A stretch of DNA of 64,000 nt from Thamnaconus septentrionalis (Eukaryota; Chordata; Actinopteri; Tetraodontiformes; Monacanthidae), in NCBI GenBank assembly GCA_009823395.1, contig CM020504.1, positions 25,756,705 through 25,820,704 of the forward strand, given 5' to 3'. The first letter of the stretch is position 1. The number at the start of each line of letters is the position of its first letter. Positions 11,701 through 21,003 of this stretch are shown here, piece by piece. The position numbers and the translations under genes are program-made. The notes below the pieces were generated by a model. The model was not told where the DNA came from. It saw nothing but the letters and a program-made list of their open reading frames with translations, and made no database searches.

Positions 11701-13109
11701 CCAGACCAGCCATGAAACATGAAAAGACCATGGCCATGAATACTGAGGTCATTTTCACCTGAAGCTTTATCCAGGTTGGGGGTTTCTTCCTCCTCCTCAC
11801 CCTGCCACAGTTCATACTACCACTGATCTACCACTCCACCAAATATCTTCAGGATGAAATCCTGTGCTGGGCAGTAATCAATAACTTCAAATCTCAGTAA
11901 CTTCCACTGGTACAATAAATACTGCAATAGTATTACCAAACCAAAAATGGGATATTGTACCTATTAGTCCTTACTATTATATAAATCACATGACTATGGT
12001 TGTAATGATAATTGGGGAATGCCGAACTCTTGGCCTCCTCCTTCGGTCAGTCCTCCACGATGTATCAGAGCGGTTGGCTGTTGGTGTGATAAGATCCAGA
12101 AATAATCACGATGACAAAGCACAATATCAATCAAGCTGAACTCAATGAAATTGAATTGCGATGTTTTCAACACGGCCTTCCTTGTGACTTTGGGGGTTTG
12201 GGGATTGACAGTCCATCTATGAATATTTTGCTATTATTTCCACGTTGAGACCAGAGTTCAACTCCAACTGCTTCCATCTAACTTGACTAGACTGTTTTCA
12301 CCACAATCAGCACATTCAGTTGTTCAAATGTTTCTCCGCAGGCTTTGTTTTGAAAAGTCTATCAATCTTGCATATTCCCTATTGCCAATGTGAACATGAC
12401 AAACAGATACTGACACTAAAGGAATAAGTATATACAGATAATGATGGTTTGCAGCCAAATACTTGCATCGGGTGGTTGAAGGGAGACTCGTTTCAATGCA
12501 CTGAGTCTTGCTGAATCAGTTGCTTCATGATTCTTTATGACGCTGCAGCTCTAAAAATAAGCCCTTGGTCCCGGACCACAAAACTGAGACTATAGCTCAC
12601 AGATGGATGTGGCCACTGGATGTGGATGTGTCAGGACAGTGGAGGACATCCAGCCTCATCCAGCTTCATACTGGCCGTACACAGTTATGCCATGAGAGGA
12701 GAGCATGATGGGAAATGCAGTGTGTCTGCCGATGGAAACACAACATTCTTGCAGCCTCTCACACATGAACACGTTTTATGTTTTCTTGTCTTAAATATAT
12801 CTAAACATGGAATGTCATTGCAATATTAAAGCATGGAAATAGATGTTAGAATTCCTTAAGAACACACAAACGCACACACACCAGCGCGAGATGCTGTGGT
12901 CTTCTTACTCTGATCTCTGCTGCCTTGGTGACGACTCTGCCGTCCTTCTCCACCGTGTCGGCCTCTCTGGGGGAGGACCAGCACAGAAAACACGAGTGTT
13001 TGAGGAGGGAAGAGAGCGATCGCTCGTTCTTCCAGTCCGCCTTCCCCCCATCCTGCCCTCCTTCCCACGATCCCTCTATTTTCTCCTGCTGCACTGCTGT
13101 CTCCTCCAT
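2706..13109 (-). CDS. EPS15-like coiled-coil/DPF endocytic scaffold, nine exons
   Basis: Exons (minus strand): 13109-12909, 9923-9762, 9300-9103, 8343-8185, 7188-7035, 6255-6211, 5695-5234, 4651-3297, 2753-2706. Every intron has GT/AG ends, the phases fit (0,0,0,0,1,1,1,0), and the sum is 2784 nt (927 aa plus TGA). Residues 68-187 are a charged coiled coil. DPF/DLF motifs follow (DPF at 285, DLF at 293, DLF at 298, DPF at 312 and 318). Residues 461-912 are acidic, with two DPYGFKLSPE copies and seven NQE[VL] units. The C-terminus is Pro/Arg-rich and ends in QGIDLK. The block order (coiled coil, LDFYQADPF, SDPFKGSDPF) parallels EPS15, in which DPF motifs bind the AP-2 alpha ear at clathrin-coated pits. 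That role here is inferred. No EH domains were recognised. The first exon is the weakest part: its ATG sits in a strong GCAGCCATGG context, but a splice acceptor at about 12968 could instead join it to an unseen upstream exon. Member of the family, orthologue uncertain. Confidence 0.72.
2860..3121 (+). mobile_element. Retroposon 3' tail ending in (TATTC)n
   Basis: The sequence runs TGTGGGATTAATAAAGG into a short TATTC array. The same text with the same array occurs at 14560-14714. The shared 3' end followed by a tandem short repeat is typical of truncated LINE/SINE copies in fish. Family is not assigned. It lies in the last intron of the EPS15-like gene. Confidence 0.6.
3675..4170 (-). repeat. 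In-frame NQEV repeat array in exon 8
   Basis: Within exon 8 the core NQEV or NQEL recurs seven times at spacings of about 11 to 41 residues (protein residues about 623-786), usually preceded by PE, DH or YD and followed by L/V and an acidic or proline residue. The DNA of each unit carries the minus-strand complement of a CCTGGTTNTC-like core (plus-strand text such as acctcctggttctc). The array looks like a tandem expansion of a 20-25 codon unit that has since diverged and stayed in frame. Two upstream copies of DPYGFKLSPE (residues 546 and 611) form a second, separate repeat. Confidence 0.85.
4718..5198 (-). mobile_element. MITE with GTTTCCAT terminal inverted repeats, copy 1
   Basis: One end reads AACTGCGTTTCCAGGACGG and the other GTGATGGAAACACAGCT, which are inverted versions of each other. 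The interior (CACGTGAC block, GTCATCAAAGAGAAAAA block in reverse) is shared with 36743-37195, 22604-22955 and part of 9419-9703. There is no open frame, so this is a non-autonomous DNA element. It lies in the intron between exons 7 and 8 of the EPS15-like gene. Confidence 0.75.
7287..7880 (+). mobile_element. tRNA-derived SINE with embedded minisatellite
   Basis: The head carries a Pol III A box (TGGTGCAGTGG, about 7291) and B box (GGTTCGAGTCTC, about 7325). The body and tail are the common fish form (TTGGAAACTCTAAATTG, GTGTCACCCTGCCCTC, ending GATGGATGGATG). Between head and body lies an expanded minisatellite (7370-7650). It lies in intron 4 of the EPS15-like gene in antisense orientation to the gene. 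It is too diverged to call active. Confidence 0.75.
7370..7650 (+). repeat. Minisatellite with core CTCCATGTGTCTGCTGGG
   Basis: About nine copies of a CCATGTGTCTGCTGGGTTC core are separated by variable numbers of TTCTCCAGG/TTCTCTCCATG spacers, giving irregular steps of about 23-45 bp. The unit derives from the normal SINE text (GTTTGCATGTTCTCC followed by GTCTGC-GGGTTTCCTCCAGG). The open frames on both strands here are by-products of the repeat. A second locus of the same minisatellite, inverted, is at 17942-18065. Confidence 0.85.
8890..9020 (+). mobile_element. hAT-like element fragment
   Basis: Starts with CAGGGCTGGGCAAACTCTG and then GGGGCCACAATGGGTT, which is the right-hand terminus seen at 19160. 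It ends near GGCTCGGGGGCCAGATGTGG, the opposite-terminus motif. It is much shorter than its relatives, so it is probably internally deleted. Intronic. Confidence 0.5.
9419..9703 (+). mobile_element. MITE with GTTTCCAT ends, truncated copy
   Basis: Shares GTCATCAAAGAGAAAAACAG, CACCTGCAAATCACAATT and the right terminus CATGGAAACGCAGCT with the copies at 4718 and 36743, but lacks the left terminal repeat. Lies in the intron between exons 2 and 3 of the EPS15-like gene. Confidence 0.65.
10335..11220 (-). pseudogene. Degenerate Tc1-like transposase (IS630/Tc1 DDE family)
   Basis: On the minus strand, 10580-10390 encodes the recognisable DNARPHVARVCR and PPRSPDLNP-type blocks of Tc1-like transposases. 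The text GGTCTGGTGAACGTGGAGGC and CAGACCATCACTGACCCACC on the plus strand is the usual reverse complement of this family. The gene is dead: a 4-base duplication (GACTGACTGG) shifts the frame just before the PPRSPDLNP block, and the tryptophan of the downstream LWD motif is a stop. An internal duplication of about 45 bases (near 10695-10745 and 10905-10955) disrupts it further. Only the C-terminal catalytic part is visible; terminal repeats were not found. It sits in intron 1 of the EPS15-like gene, same strand. Confidence 0.75.
11648..11714 (+). repeat. CCAGA pentamer repeat
   Basis: Irregular tandem ACCAG/CCAGA units with a few GCC interruptions. Low-complexity tract in intron 1. Confidence 0.8.
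12909..13109 (-). CDS. Putative first coding exon of the EPS15-like gene
   Basis: The ATG at 13109 lies in GCAGCCATGG and opens a 67-codon frame that ends at the donor AGA/GTAAGA, in phase 0 with the coiled-coil exon at 9923. The last 20 codons (EADTVEKDGRVV onward) look like coding sequence that continues the coiled coil. The first 47 codons are less convincing. A pyrimidine-rich acceptor ending CCCCCAG directly before the last block would allow a shorter internal exon (about 12909-12968) with the true start further upstream. Seen: open frame, start context and donor. Inferred: that this is the start. Confidence 0.45.
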
Positions 13110-13430
13110 GGCTGCGCTCTCTGGGTGCACTGCAGAGGAGGCGGAGCCGAGGCTGCGAACGTGGCTGTGTGCGCGCTACACGATGCATCCAGGCAGAATG
13201 CACCAAGATGGAGGGGTTGAAAAGGTGGATGAGTCAGTGTGGAGGAGCAGCTGGAGGAGCCCCGGACTGAAGGAAGAGTCGACCTTGGCCTTTGTTGGCC
13301 TCCACCCTTGAAGGAACGGCTCCCTTCGTCTCTCTCCGGCGCTCACGCACCGCTCGCACTCTCCTCCCTTTGCACTTCCCCCTCCATCAGCAGCGTGGTC
13401 GCAGCCCACTGCAGTATGCATTAGTCTCCC

Positions 13431-13445
13431 CGCACACACACACAC

Positions 13446-13486
<41 letters not shown>

Positions 13487-13487
13487 T
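13431..13487. repeat. (CA)n microsatellite with CG interruption
   Basis: Two CA blocks joined by a short CGCGCG stretch. Just upstream of the putative first exon of the EPS15-like gene. The alternating purine/pyrimidine run could form Z-DNA. Confidence 0.95.
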
Positions 13488-13489
13488 AG

Positions 13490-14430
13490 AAATGGCTGGA
13501 TGCAAGCACTGGTGGAGCCATTCATAAAAACACAGGCAAGCGTGGCAGCTGCAGGCTGTCAATGACAGTGTGTCAGAGATTCTGTGCAAATGCTGCAATA
13601 GACAACTCAGTGCAGTCACACCTTCACTGAGACATTAGGTTCACTGTGGTTGCCATCAGAGCCGGCTCGCAGCCGCTTCACATTCCTCAATGTCTGTGTC
13701 TGGATTCCTCCTTCAGTCACCAACAGATGCAGAGTCAGCAATCAGTCAGCAATCAGTCAGCACAAGGCATTAAGTCACCAGGCTGCAAGAGGAGGTCCAG
13801 TCTGCCGGCGTCCTTGAGGGCCATGGCCTGGCCTCGCTCTACTATGAATTGATGGCAGTTTGAGGGCTCCAATTGGCTTTTACCAATATAAAAATCAGAA
13901 ATCAAGCCAAATATTACACACTGGACATTTGAAAGTGTACACATTGCTCTACTTTGTCTACCTTGTCTACCTTTCAGCTGTTGGATAGGACTGTCGTGCT
14001 GTTGTAAACCCCCAGTATCCAAACCCTTGTCATGATATCACGGCACGTCATGGTATCGAACGAGAGCTTGAAGTCCTCCTGGTGGTGGCAGTGGGAACGA
14101 CGTGACAAGTAAACTACTGCTGGACCACCAGAGTATGGCCTCACTAGCACCCCCTAGGGTTCACTCCCTAGGGTGTCACCCCACAGATAACTACATGACC
14201 TGGTGCAAACACTTCCTTTGACCGCCTGGTTACGAGAACAAAGTTGTGACATTGTTCACCAGCTGCAGCCAACAGCAGCCCAGAAGTCCTGCTGGCCTGT
14301 CGTCCACCTGACACTGATCATGATTTGAGACTGATGAGCCAAAAGATGAATATTTCCTCACTTATATGTGTGCCTTAAAAGATAATGACAGCAGGTATTA
14401 TCATAGAAGCTTAATTCATTCATACATCTC
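13490..14430. other. Intergenic DNA without recognised features
   Basis: Mixed-composition sequence upstream of the EPS15-like gene. No convincing exon. There is a short duplicated CCCTAGGGT motif near 14150-14180. Any promoter or 5' UTR exons of the neighbouring gene could lie here but cannot be placed. Confidence 0.4.
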
Positions 14431-14539
14431 CTCCTTCTGCTTCACATTTTTCACAAAGCTGCAATTGAGACTTTTTTGTATGTCACTATGTAGATACAGT
14501 GGCTGAAAATCAACTGTTCACAAGATGTAAATATGATTT

Positions 14540-14714
14540 TTTTTTCTTTTATACTCTACAAATATTTTATTTTTATTGCCTTATTTCTTTTAAATAAATA
14601 TAATTTTTTCATCTTTTGTTGCACTACACAGTTGCTGTAATGATGCAATGTCCGCACTGTGGGATTAATAAAGGCCTTCTATTCTATTCTATTCTATTCT
14701 ATTCTATTCTATTC
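14540..14714 (+). mobile_element. Retroposon 3' tail ending in (TATTC)n, copy 2
   Basis: Close match to 2985-3121: TTATTGCCTTATTTCTTTTAA, then TGTGGGATTAATAAAGG and about seven TTCTA units. The longer terminal array suggests independent expansion after insertion. Confidence 0.65.
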
Positions 14715-15224
14715 ACCTGACACGGGAGAAGAGCCCTGAACACGTGTGTGAAAAAGCACCACTAGTTCCACACTGATGTTCAGTCAAACATTGCCGCTGA
14801 CAGTTTCCAGTGTGTGGGTCAGTGTTCACTGCTCCATTCACAGTTGCACCACAGCAGTGTAAATGTACGCATACGACATTTGACTCTTGACTGTTCATTC
14901 TAAATGAGTGTTTGATATTAAAGTAAAGCAGCATCACATGTTGTCACCTCAATGTAGTCAGATGTCAGTGTGAAAAAAAAAAAATCACATCACATCATTT
15001 GTAACACTTGATAAAACATATTGGTGTGAAATAGAATATAAATTATACTTGGTATTTATATTCTATGCATTAGTTTTATAGTTAGTAGTAAATCTGATAT
15101 ATCTGACACAGGCTGTGAACCCAACAAACTGGCACTGACTTGAGGTGACAGTCACTCAAGACAACTGGCCTGCATCCAGGTTACCAACAACACTGAACTG
15201 GCGCAGCTTCCCTTGAGTGGAGAG

Positions 15225-15620
15225 CAGTGCGCTGACTTTACCCTCCATCCCTCGGGCTGCTGCCACTCGGCGTCCTCAGACAGTCCCGGATGAAGCCGAT
15301 CATTGCTGCAGCGCTTCAGCGGCTCATCGTCACATCACCGTCCTCTCGGTCGACACTCCCTCCCGGGAAGGAATCGTGTCGCTGTGACGGGCAAACAAAA
15401 AAATTAAATAAAATAAAATAAAAAAGCAAAGCCAGTCGTGTTCCAGCTCCACTTCCTCGAAGGCGATGCGTTGAATTTTGTCCTCGGACGGACACGGTGG
15501 CGGTAAGTGAGGAGAGGCAGCAGCTTGCAGGGAGTCCCGCTGCGCTGCACTGCGCTCACAACTCCGAGCAAGCAGCGCGGTGTGTCTGCTACTCTCTTCC
15601 GGAGTCTCTTTCACAATAAA
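15225..15620. promoter_or_regulatory. CpG-rich segment with a plus-strand splice donor
   Basis: This 400-bp stretch has a clear local rise in CpG and GC (for example CTCTCGGTCGACACTCCCTCC and TCCTCGGACGGACACGGTGG), unlike the AT-rich sequence on both sides. A consensus donor, GGCG/GTAAGTGAG, lies on the plus strand at 15503. Minus-strand frames here are open but unlike any protein I know. It could be a promoter or 5' exon of the EPS15-like gene or of a plus-strand non-coding transcript. It could also be chance. Confidence 0.3.
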
Positions 15621-15734
15621 ATTCAGACGCGCCACGAGATCTCTGGCATTTCCTCCGCAATAATAATAATAATAATAAAAAAGTTGCTGTGCTATTTTGT
15701 CAAATACGATTCTGTCAAGCCGTTGCTGCTGACA

Positions 15735-16250
15735 GACTGACTGAAGTCAACTGGAGATCCAGTTGCCACCGCGACGAACCCACCACGGCTGAAGAAGATG
15801 AATTCTTAATAATCATAATGTAAATAACGTGGCGCATTGACGCAGCAGCTGCAGCAACATCTTCAATTGTTTCATAACTTCATATTTCAATAGTTTGTTT
15901 CGTTATCGTCTCGTTGGTCTCATTAGCATCAGCGACAATTGAGTTTACTGGAGCAGAGTTGAAGCTCTCAGAGTTCAGTGTTGCTGGACTCATTCAAACT
16001 GTTTTTGAGGAATCTCTGAAAATCACCTTTTATTCTTAAGTGTTGTCAGTGTGACAGTATCAGTGGCCTCGGTTACTGAGTCTGAATTATGGTTTAAATG
16101 CTCCGGAAGCTACGGGTTGCTCCACTGGGCTCCTACATGGAGGTGATGTGATGCGTCAGTGTGGTTCTCTATGGATTCTCCAGCCGTGTTGAGGGTAATA
16201 TGAGGTGTATTTAATTCGAGTGGACCAAATATGACGTCACTGATGGCCTA
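15735..16250 (-). mobile_element. Three-copy dispersed element, copy 1
   Basis: The reverse complement of this block matches 31597-32080 and 40840-41130. Shared text includes TTTGAATGAGTCCAGCAACA, AGAGCTTCAACTCTGCTCCA and GGCCATCAGTGACGTC. There is no open frame and no terminal repeat was identified. Divergence among copies is modest, implying fairly recent spread. Confidence 0.65.
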
Positions 16251-16262
16251 TAGACAAAAGAA

Positions 16263-16482
16263 ATATACTAGTAACAGGGTTAATCTATACAGACCAAATT
16301 AAAGTTGTTGTATTTGTTGTTGTTTTTTTTTCTTACAGAAATACCTGTCAGTTTCGACTGCTGGCGATGCTGTCTTCCTCAGAGTGTCACGTGATGTGAC
16401 TGCTTCCTGTGTTACATGGAGTGCTTCCTCCCACCAAACTTTAATTTGGTCTATACAGATTAACCCTGTTACTAGTGTATAT
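16263..16482. mobile_element. Element flanked by 44-bp inverted repeats
   Basis: ATATACTAGTAACAGGGTTA at the left returns in inverted form as TAACCCTGTTACTAGTGTAT at the right. The arms (16263-16306 and 16437-16482) differ at very few positions and enclose about 130 bp. The interior holds CAGTTTCGACTGCTGGCGAT and CTGTCTTCCTCAG, text like that found at the end of Penelope-type retroelements. Class is uncertain: inverted tail of such an element, or a MITE. Confidence 0.6.
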
Positions 16483-16778
16483 GAGAAGACCAAAATGAAC
16501 TTGATTAGTTTGCAAAGTAGAAATGAAGCTGTCATCAAGTGTGGTAGTTGGGAACACACATAGGAATTCATTGTTGCAGTCACAAGTTAATGTTAACAAA
16601 AATGAAATTGAATTCATGTGAATTAGTTCAATAAAATTCACCTTTAAACAAACATCTGATGTTTTATCTGATACAACAGAGGACGGTTTGTACAGATAAT
16701 AACGTAAATAGATAAATAAATAAAATTAAATGTGAAACACAGCTTTTTCAGACATGGTGGAGTTTTCCAGGAGTCCTG

Positions 16779-16851
<73 letters not shown>
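16779..16851. repeat. (ATA)n microsatellite
   Basis: About 24 near-perfect ATA units. Confidence 0.98.
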
Positions 16852-16852
<1 letters not shown>

Positions 16853-17247
16853 CTAAGCAACCATATGTCTGCCTCAGACATCCACGGCCAGCCAGATTAT
16901 AAATCTCCTTTCACTAATTAATTAAATTACCATCATAGATATTTGCATGTGGGCCAGCAGCCCTGTGAACAGACAGCAATCTGTCCCCCACTGCAGCGCC
17001 ACTCCTGAGTATTATGGGATACCATTGTGTTTGTATTTGTGTCAACCTTGTCAGGTCAAAACACACATTGCACTCATTAAAACTGCTCAAGCAAAAATAT
17101 GCACTTTTATATACAAGCTGCTTCAAATGGTTGTAGAAATGAAAGCAATTGAGAAATCTAGAAATTGTTAAATGAATTGTTAAAATGTAAAATTCATATA
17201 TATATATATATATTCAATATGTTGTTTTATTATTTGGATACAAATCG

Positions 17248-17266
17248 ATAGATAGATAGATAGATG

Positions 17267-17353
<87 letters not shown>

Positions 17354-17362
17354 GGATGGATG

Positions 17363-17417
<55 letters not shown>

Positions 17418-17431
17418 GGATAGATAGATTG
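17248..17431. repeat. (GATA)n microsatellite, about 180 bp
   Basis: Long GATA array with occasional GGAT interruptions near 17265 and 17350. The minus-strand Ser/Ile/Tyr/Leu frames are by-products. Confidence 0.98.
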
Positions 17432-17941
17432 ATAGACAATGTTATTATTGTTGCTATTGTTCTTCAACCCAGATTGTCGATCACTTGCAACAGATCTGTG
17501 ACCCTTTAAGAACATTTCACAATGACACAATTTCCTGCAACAAAATGACAAATGTTCACAATAATTATGCATAAACTCGCTGTTAAAACGTTCTCTGACG
17601 GTTGCTGTTGTTTGTGAGGAGAACCATATTGTCTTCTGCCTGCAGACTGAGGAGACCTTCACTCAGAGCACTTTCTCCTCACCTTCATCCTCTTCTACAC
17701 TGAGACACGGTGGTGCAGGCCTCCAGACACTGGGAGCTCTGCACTGGTGGAGCTCACTGACCAACCACATGAAGCAGCTGGTCACTGCAGGAGCCCCCCG
17801 ACCTCGCCCCTCCCTTCCCTTGCTCTATAATCCCCTCCCCTCCCCCGCCGTCCCCCTTGTTGTCTCCCATCAACTGTTTGTCCCCCCAGTGGCTTTGTTG
17901 AAGCCGCTGCACTCTGGCCCCTCCCCCCTCGGAACCCTCCC

Positions 17942-18065
17942 TCCCCCTCCTCCAGCAGACACATGGAGAACCTGGAGGACTGGGAGGGAACCGGAGAACC
18001 TGGAGAACCTGGAGGGAACCCAGCAGACACATGGAGAACATGGAGGGAACCTAGCAGACGCAAGG
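17942..18065 (-). repeat. SINE-type minisatellite, inverted second locus
   Basis: CCAGCAGACACATGGAGAAC and GGAGAACCTGGAGAACCTGG units are the reverse complement of the minisatellite at 7370-7650. No tRNA-like head or SINE tail flanks it, so the minisatellite stands alone here, next to an ATTG array. Confidence 0.8.
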
Positions 18066-18074
18066 AGACCCTGC

Positions 18075-18077
<3 letters not shown>

Positions 18078-18141
<64 letters not shown>
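18078..18141. repeat. (ATTG)n microsatellite
   Basis: About 16 ATTG units, followed by TTTGTCTCATAGGGAGATTTGTC, a common fish retroposon 3' end in reverse orientation. The array therefore probably grew from a retroposon tail. Confidence 0.95.
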
Positions 18142-18279
18142 TGTCTCATAGGGAGATTTGTCTTCACTGACAATACAGAACACATCTCAGACGACAAACA
18201 GTCACTACTTACACACCAACAATAAACGACAAACGTAACAATAATTACAACAACGGCAACTTTTAAGACAGCACAATAG

Positions 18280-18322
18280 TAGATGAATGAATGAATGAAT
18301 GAATGAATGAATGAATGAATGA
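18280..18322. repeat. (GAAT)n microsatellite
   Basis: About ten GAAT units. Just after it, GGGCCGCAGCCCACAGGTTG and GGAACCACTGGTCT resemble an hAT terminus. Confidence 0.9.
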
Positions 18323-19159
18323 AAAAATAAAAATAATTTACTGGCCCAATTGCTATGAAATTTTTGGCACATCAGTGGGCCGCAGCCCACAGGTTGGGAA
18401 CCACTGGTCTTGGAGTTAGGGGTTGGCTCTGTTGATTCACTGAACTCCAGGGAAACAACATGAGATGAACCATCAGATGTAATATCTCTACTGGTGCACT
18501 AAGAAACAGAAAGCATAACTTTTTCATATGATACATTGCTACTCACTTGGCTTACTTTGGAACCCATGGATCTGTTGCTCTCCTGCCTCATCGTTGTCTT
18601 TTAGGAACCAGCGGAGTCTGTCTGACAAGACAAACAATATCACAGCTGGTTTTATTTTTTTTAACTTTTGTTTCTTGTTATGAAAGAAAAATCATCTCGA
18701 TCAGCCACATTGCCACTTGAAGAATATGTAGAAAATGAGAGAACTTTTCAACCATCATTGAATCTCCAGTTGGGCCACAGACACGCAGTGGCTCCGAACC
18801 TGGGATGCACACACACCCCACAAGAGGGAGCCAGAGACCCCAGGAGGGCGCAGAGCTGCGTGCAGGTTACAAACTTGTGAAAAATATATATATATATAAA
18901 ACATACACTTATTGAAAATCCAATAAAATGCCAGTAGGAGCTCACATCACACGTTTTGCTCGTATGTAAAAGTGTTCTTGACCTCTTGACCTATGAACCT
19001 TATTCACTGAAAAATGTGCAAGAGGGGCCGGAGCACCTCATAGGAGCAAAAGACAGATAGTTAAAATATAGTTTGCAGCATGGTAGTTTGGCCATGGCTG
19101 GCCTAGAACCACCCAGAGCCACCCAGAGCACCCCAGAACCACCCCTGGATCCCCTAGAG

Positions 19160-19820
19160 CAGAGGTGGGCCAACTGTTGCACTGGTGGGGCCACACTGGG
19201 TTGTAAAATGAGCCAGAGGGGGGGTAGCGGAAACAATGCATCATGGGATATCGTGGAGAAAACATGTTGCTGCAATGTCAATGGAAAATGAAGCAAAGTT
19301 GCAACCAAGTCAGTGTCTTTGAAGCCCCAGCAGGGAGTTTAGCTCTTAGAACCACCCAGAACCATTTGGAGCCATCCAGAACCACCACTGGACCACTAGG
19401 GTGTTTAGCTCTTAGAACCACCCAGAACCACCTAGAACCACCAGGGTGTTTAGCCCTTAGAATCATCCAGAACCATCCAGAACCACCACTGGACCACTAG
19501 GGTGTTTAGCTCTTTCTTACTGCGATGAACTGGCGGGTCTCTGCGATGAACTGGCGACTTGTCCAGGTTGTCACCCTGCCTTCGCCCTCAGACAGCTGGG
19601 AGAGGCTCCAGCAGACCCCCGTGACCCTGAACAGGAATAAGCGGGTATAGAAGATGAATGGATGAATGAAATGACTCTGAAAACACTGCAAACATGGAGG
19701 AGATGCAGCTGTTTGATGACTGACTGACTATTAATATCACTTCTTCAAGTTCAGCGGGCCGGATTAAAGAGCTAAGCGGGTCATGTATGGTCCCCCGGGC
19801 CGTAGTTTGTCCATGCCTGA
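19160..19820 (-). mobile_element. hAT-like non-autonomous element with nested SINE tail
   Basis: Begins CAGAGGTGGGCCAACTGTTG and ends GGGCCGTAGTTTGTCCATGC, the two inverted ends of a family present at least six times in this window. Internal minisatellite units (CACCCAGAACCA, GTGTTTAGCTCTTAG) occupy 19335-19510. A SINE 3' segment (19525-19665: GGCGACTTGTCCAGGTTGTC to GATGAATGGATGAATG) has been inserted, after which the element text resumes (ATGACTCTGAAAACACTGCA). Confidence 0.75.
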
Positions 19821-20108
19821 GCTATCGGTTTGGGCTTTAGTCAACACAAGTACTGCCAGCAGGGGGGGCTCTTGTCCCACTAGTACAAGTCACTTTTGAT
19901 TGGGATTGAATTTTTTTTTTTTCCGCGGGTGAAATAGAGTCACAGTCAATGCAGTACCTGTGGCGTGATGTCTTTGTATGGTCCTATGACTATAATGAAA
20001 ATAATTAGAATTATTGTTTATTTTACACGGATATGTTTGCATTATTAAAATTGTGTTTATTTTAGTTTTGATGCAGTAACTTTAGCGTTGATGGTTTAAA
20101 TTGCCGAG

Positions 20109-20109
<1 letters not shown>

Positions 20110-20192
<83 letters not shown>
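20110..20192. repeat. (AC)n microsatellite, about 83 bp
   Basis: Uninterrupted AC repeat. Confidence 0.98.
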
Positions 20193-20194
<2 letters not shown>

Positions 20195-20599
20195 TGTCAT
20201 TGATCCTCCATTCATGGCCGGAGCAGCGCAGCTGTCAGTCACTTCCACGTCACTGCATCTCCAACGGCTGCGCAGACTCTCAGCCTGCGTCGCGCTGACG
20301 CAACTTGCCCGCTCGCTCCACTAAAAAAAGGGCCATGTGACCAAAGGGGCTGGCCGGTTGGTTGGTCAGATGGAGGAAAGTGGCGAGCCTCTCAGAAACA
20401 ACACGGCCAGAGACACACATTCTGCTTTTTGATTAATTAACAACAAAAATACGAGCATATTGTTTAGCCCCCAGGGCAGACTCATACAGTAGAGAAGCTA
20501 CGCGGTGGGCGGTGGGGGAGGGGCGGACACCCCATAGACTGGAGGGCTGGGGAGGGCAGGGGGGCGGGCTGACCGTACACTTCCTCCTCCACGGATTAT

Positions 20600-20880
20600 G
20601 CAGCTCAATCAGACACTTGCAGATTATTGTCTGAGCGACAGACTCCACCGGGGGAAGCAGATTAACGGCTACGTTCAAATAGTTGTGTTGGGGTGAAAAC
20701 AATCAGCTTTGGGCATCAAGTGGCTCACAGATGTAAAAGCGACGGCCTCGGAAGATAAGTCTGTCGCTGCAAATCCTCTCAGGAGCTATTGGTTTCAATA
20801 TGTTTGGCGCTTTAGGTTGTAATTGGCTTGATTTCACTAATCCAGTAAATTAAAACAGAAATCTGCTCCGAGCGGCAAAG
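20600..20880. promoter_or_regulatory. Candidate conserved non-coding element
   Basis: Unique, evenly mixed sequence without repeats or coding features, rich in homeodomain-type cores (GATTAACGG, CACTAATCC, GTAAATTAAAA) and ending in GCTCCGAGCGGC. Its texture differs from the surrounding repeats. It lies in the desert downstream of ptf1a, where enhancers are expected. Conservation is inferred from appearance only. Confidence 0.25.
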
Positions 20881-20964
20881 TGTCAGCCAGTGCCGAGCCT
20901 CCATGGTGTTGGGAATCTGGAGACTTCATTCAGTTGCACAAAGCAATTTGTCATGCTTTCTATG

Positions 20965-20965
<1 letters not shown>

Positions 20966-21001
<36 letters not shown>
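20966..21001. repeat. (AC)n microsatellite
   Basis: Short AC run directly after TATGACGC. Confidence 0.95.

Positions 21002-21003
<2 letters not shown>

Noticed and set aside
20101..20298. Thr/His repeat open frames over CA arrays (also 13.4, 34.8, 56.5 and 62.4 kb)
   Set aside because: Dinucleotide repeats read as protein in every frame; no gene evidence.
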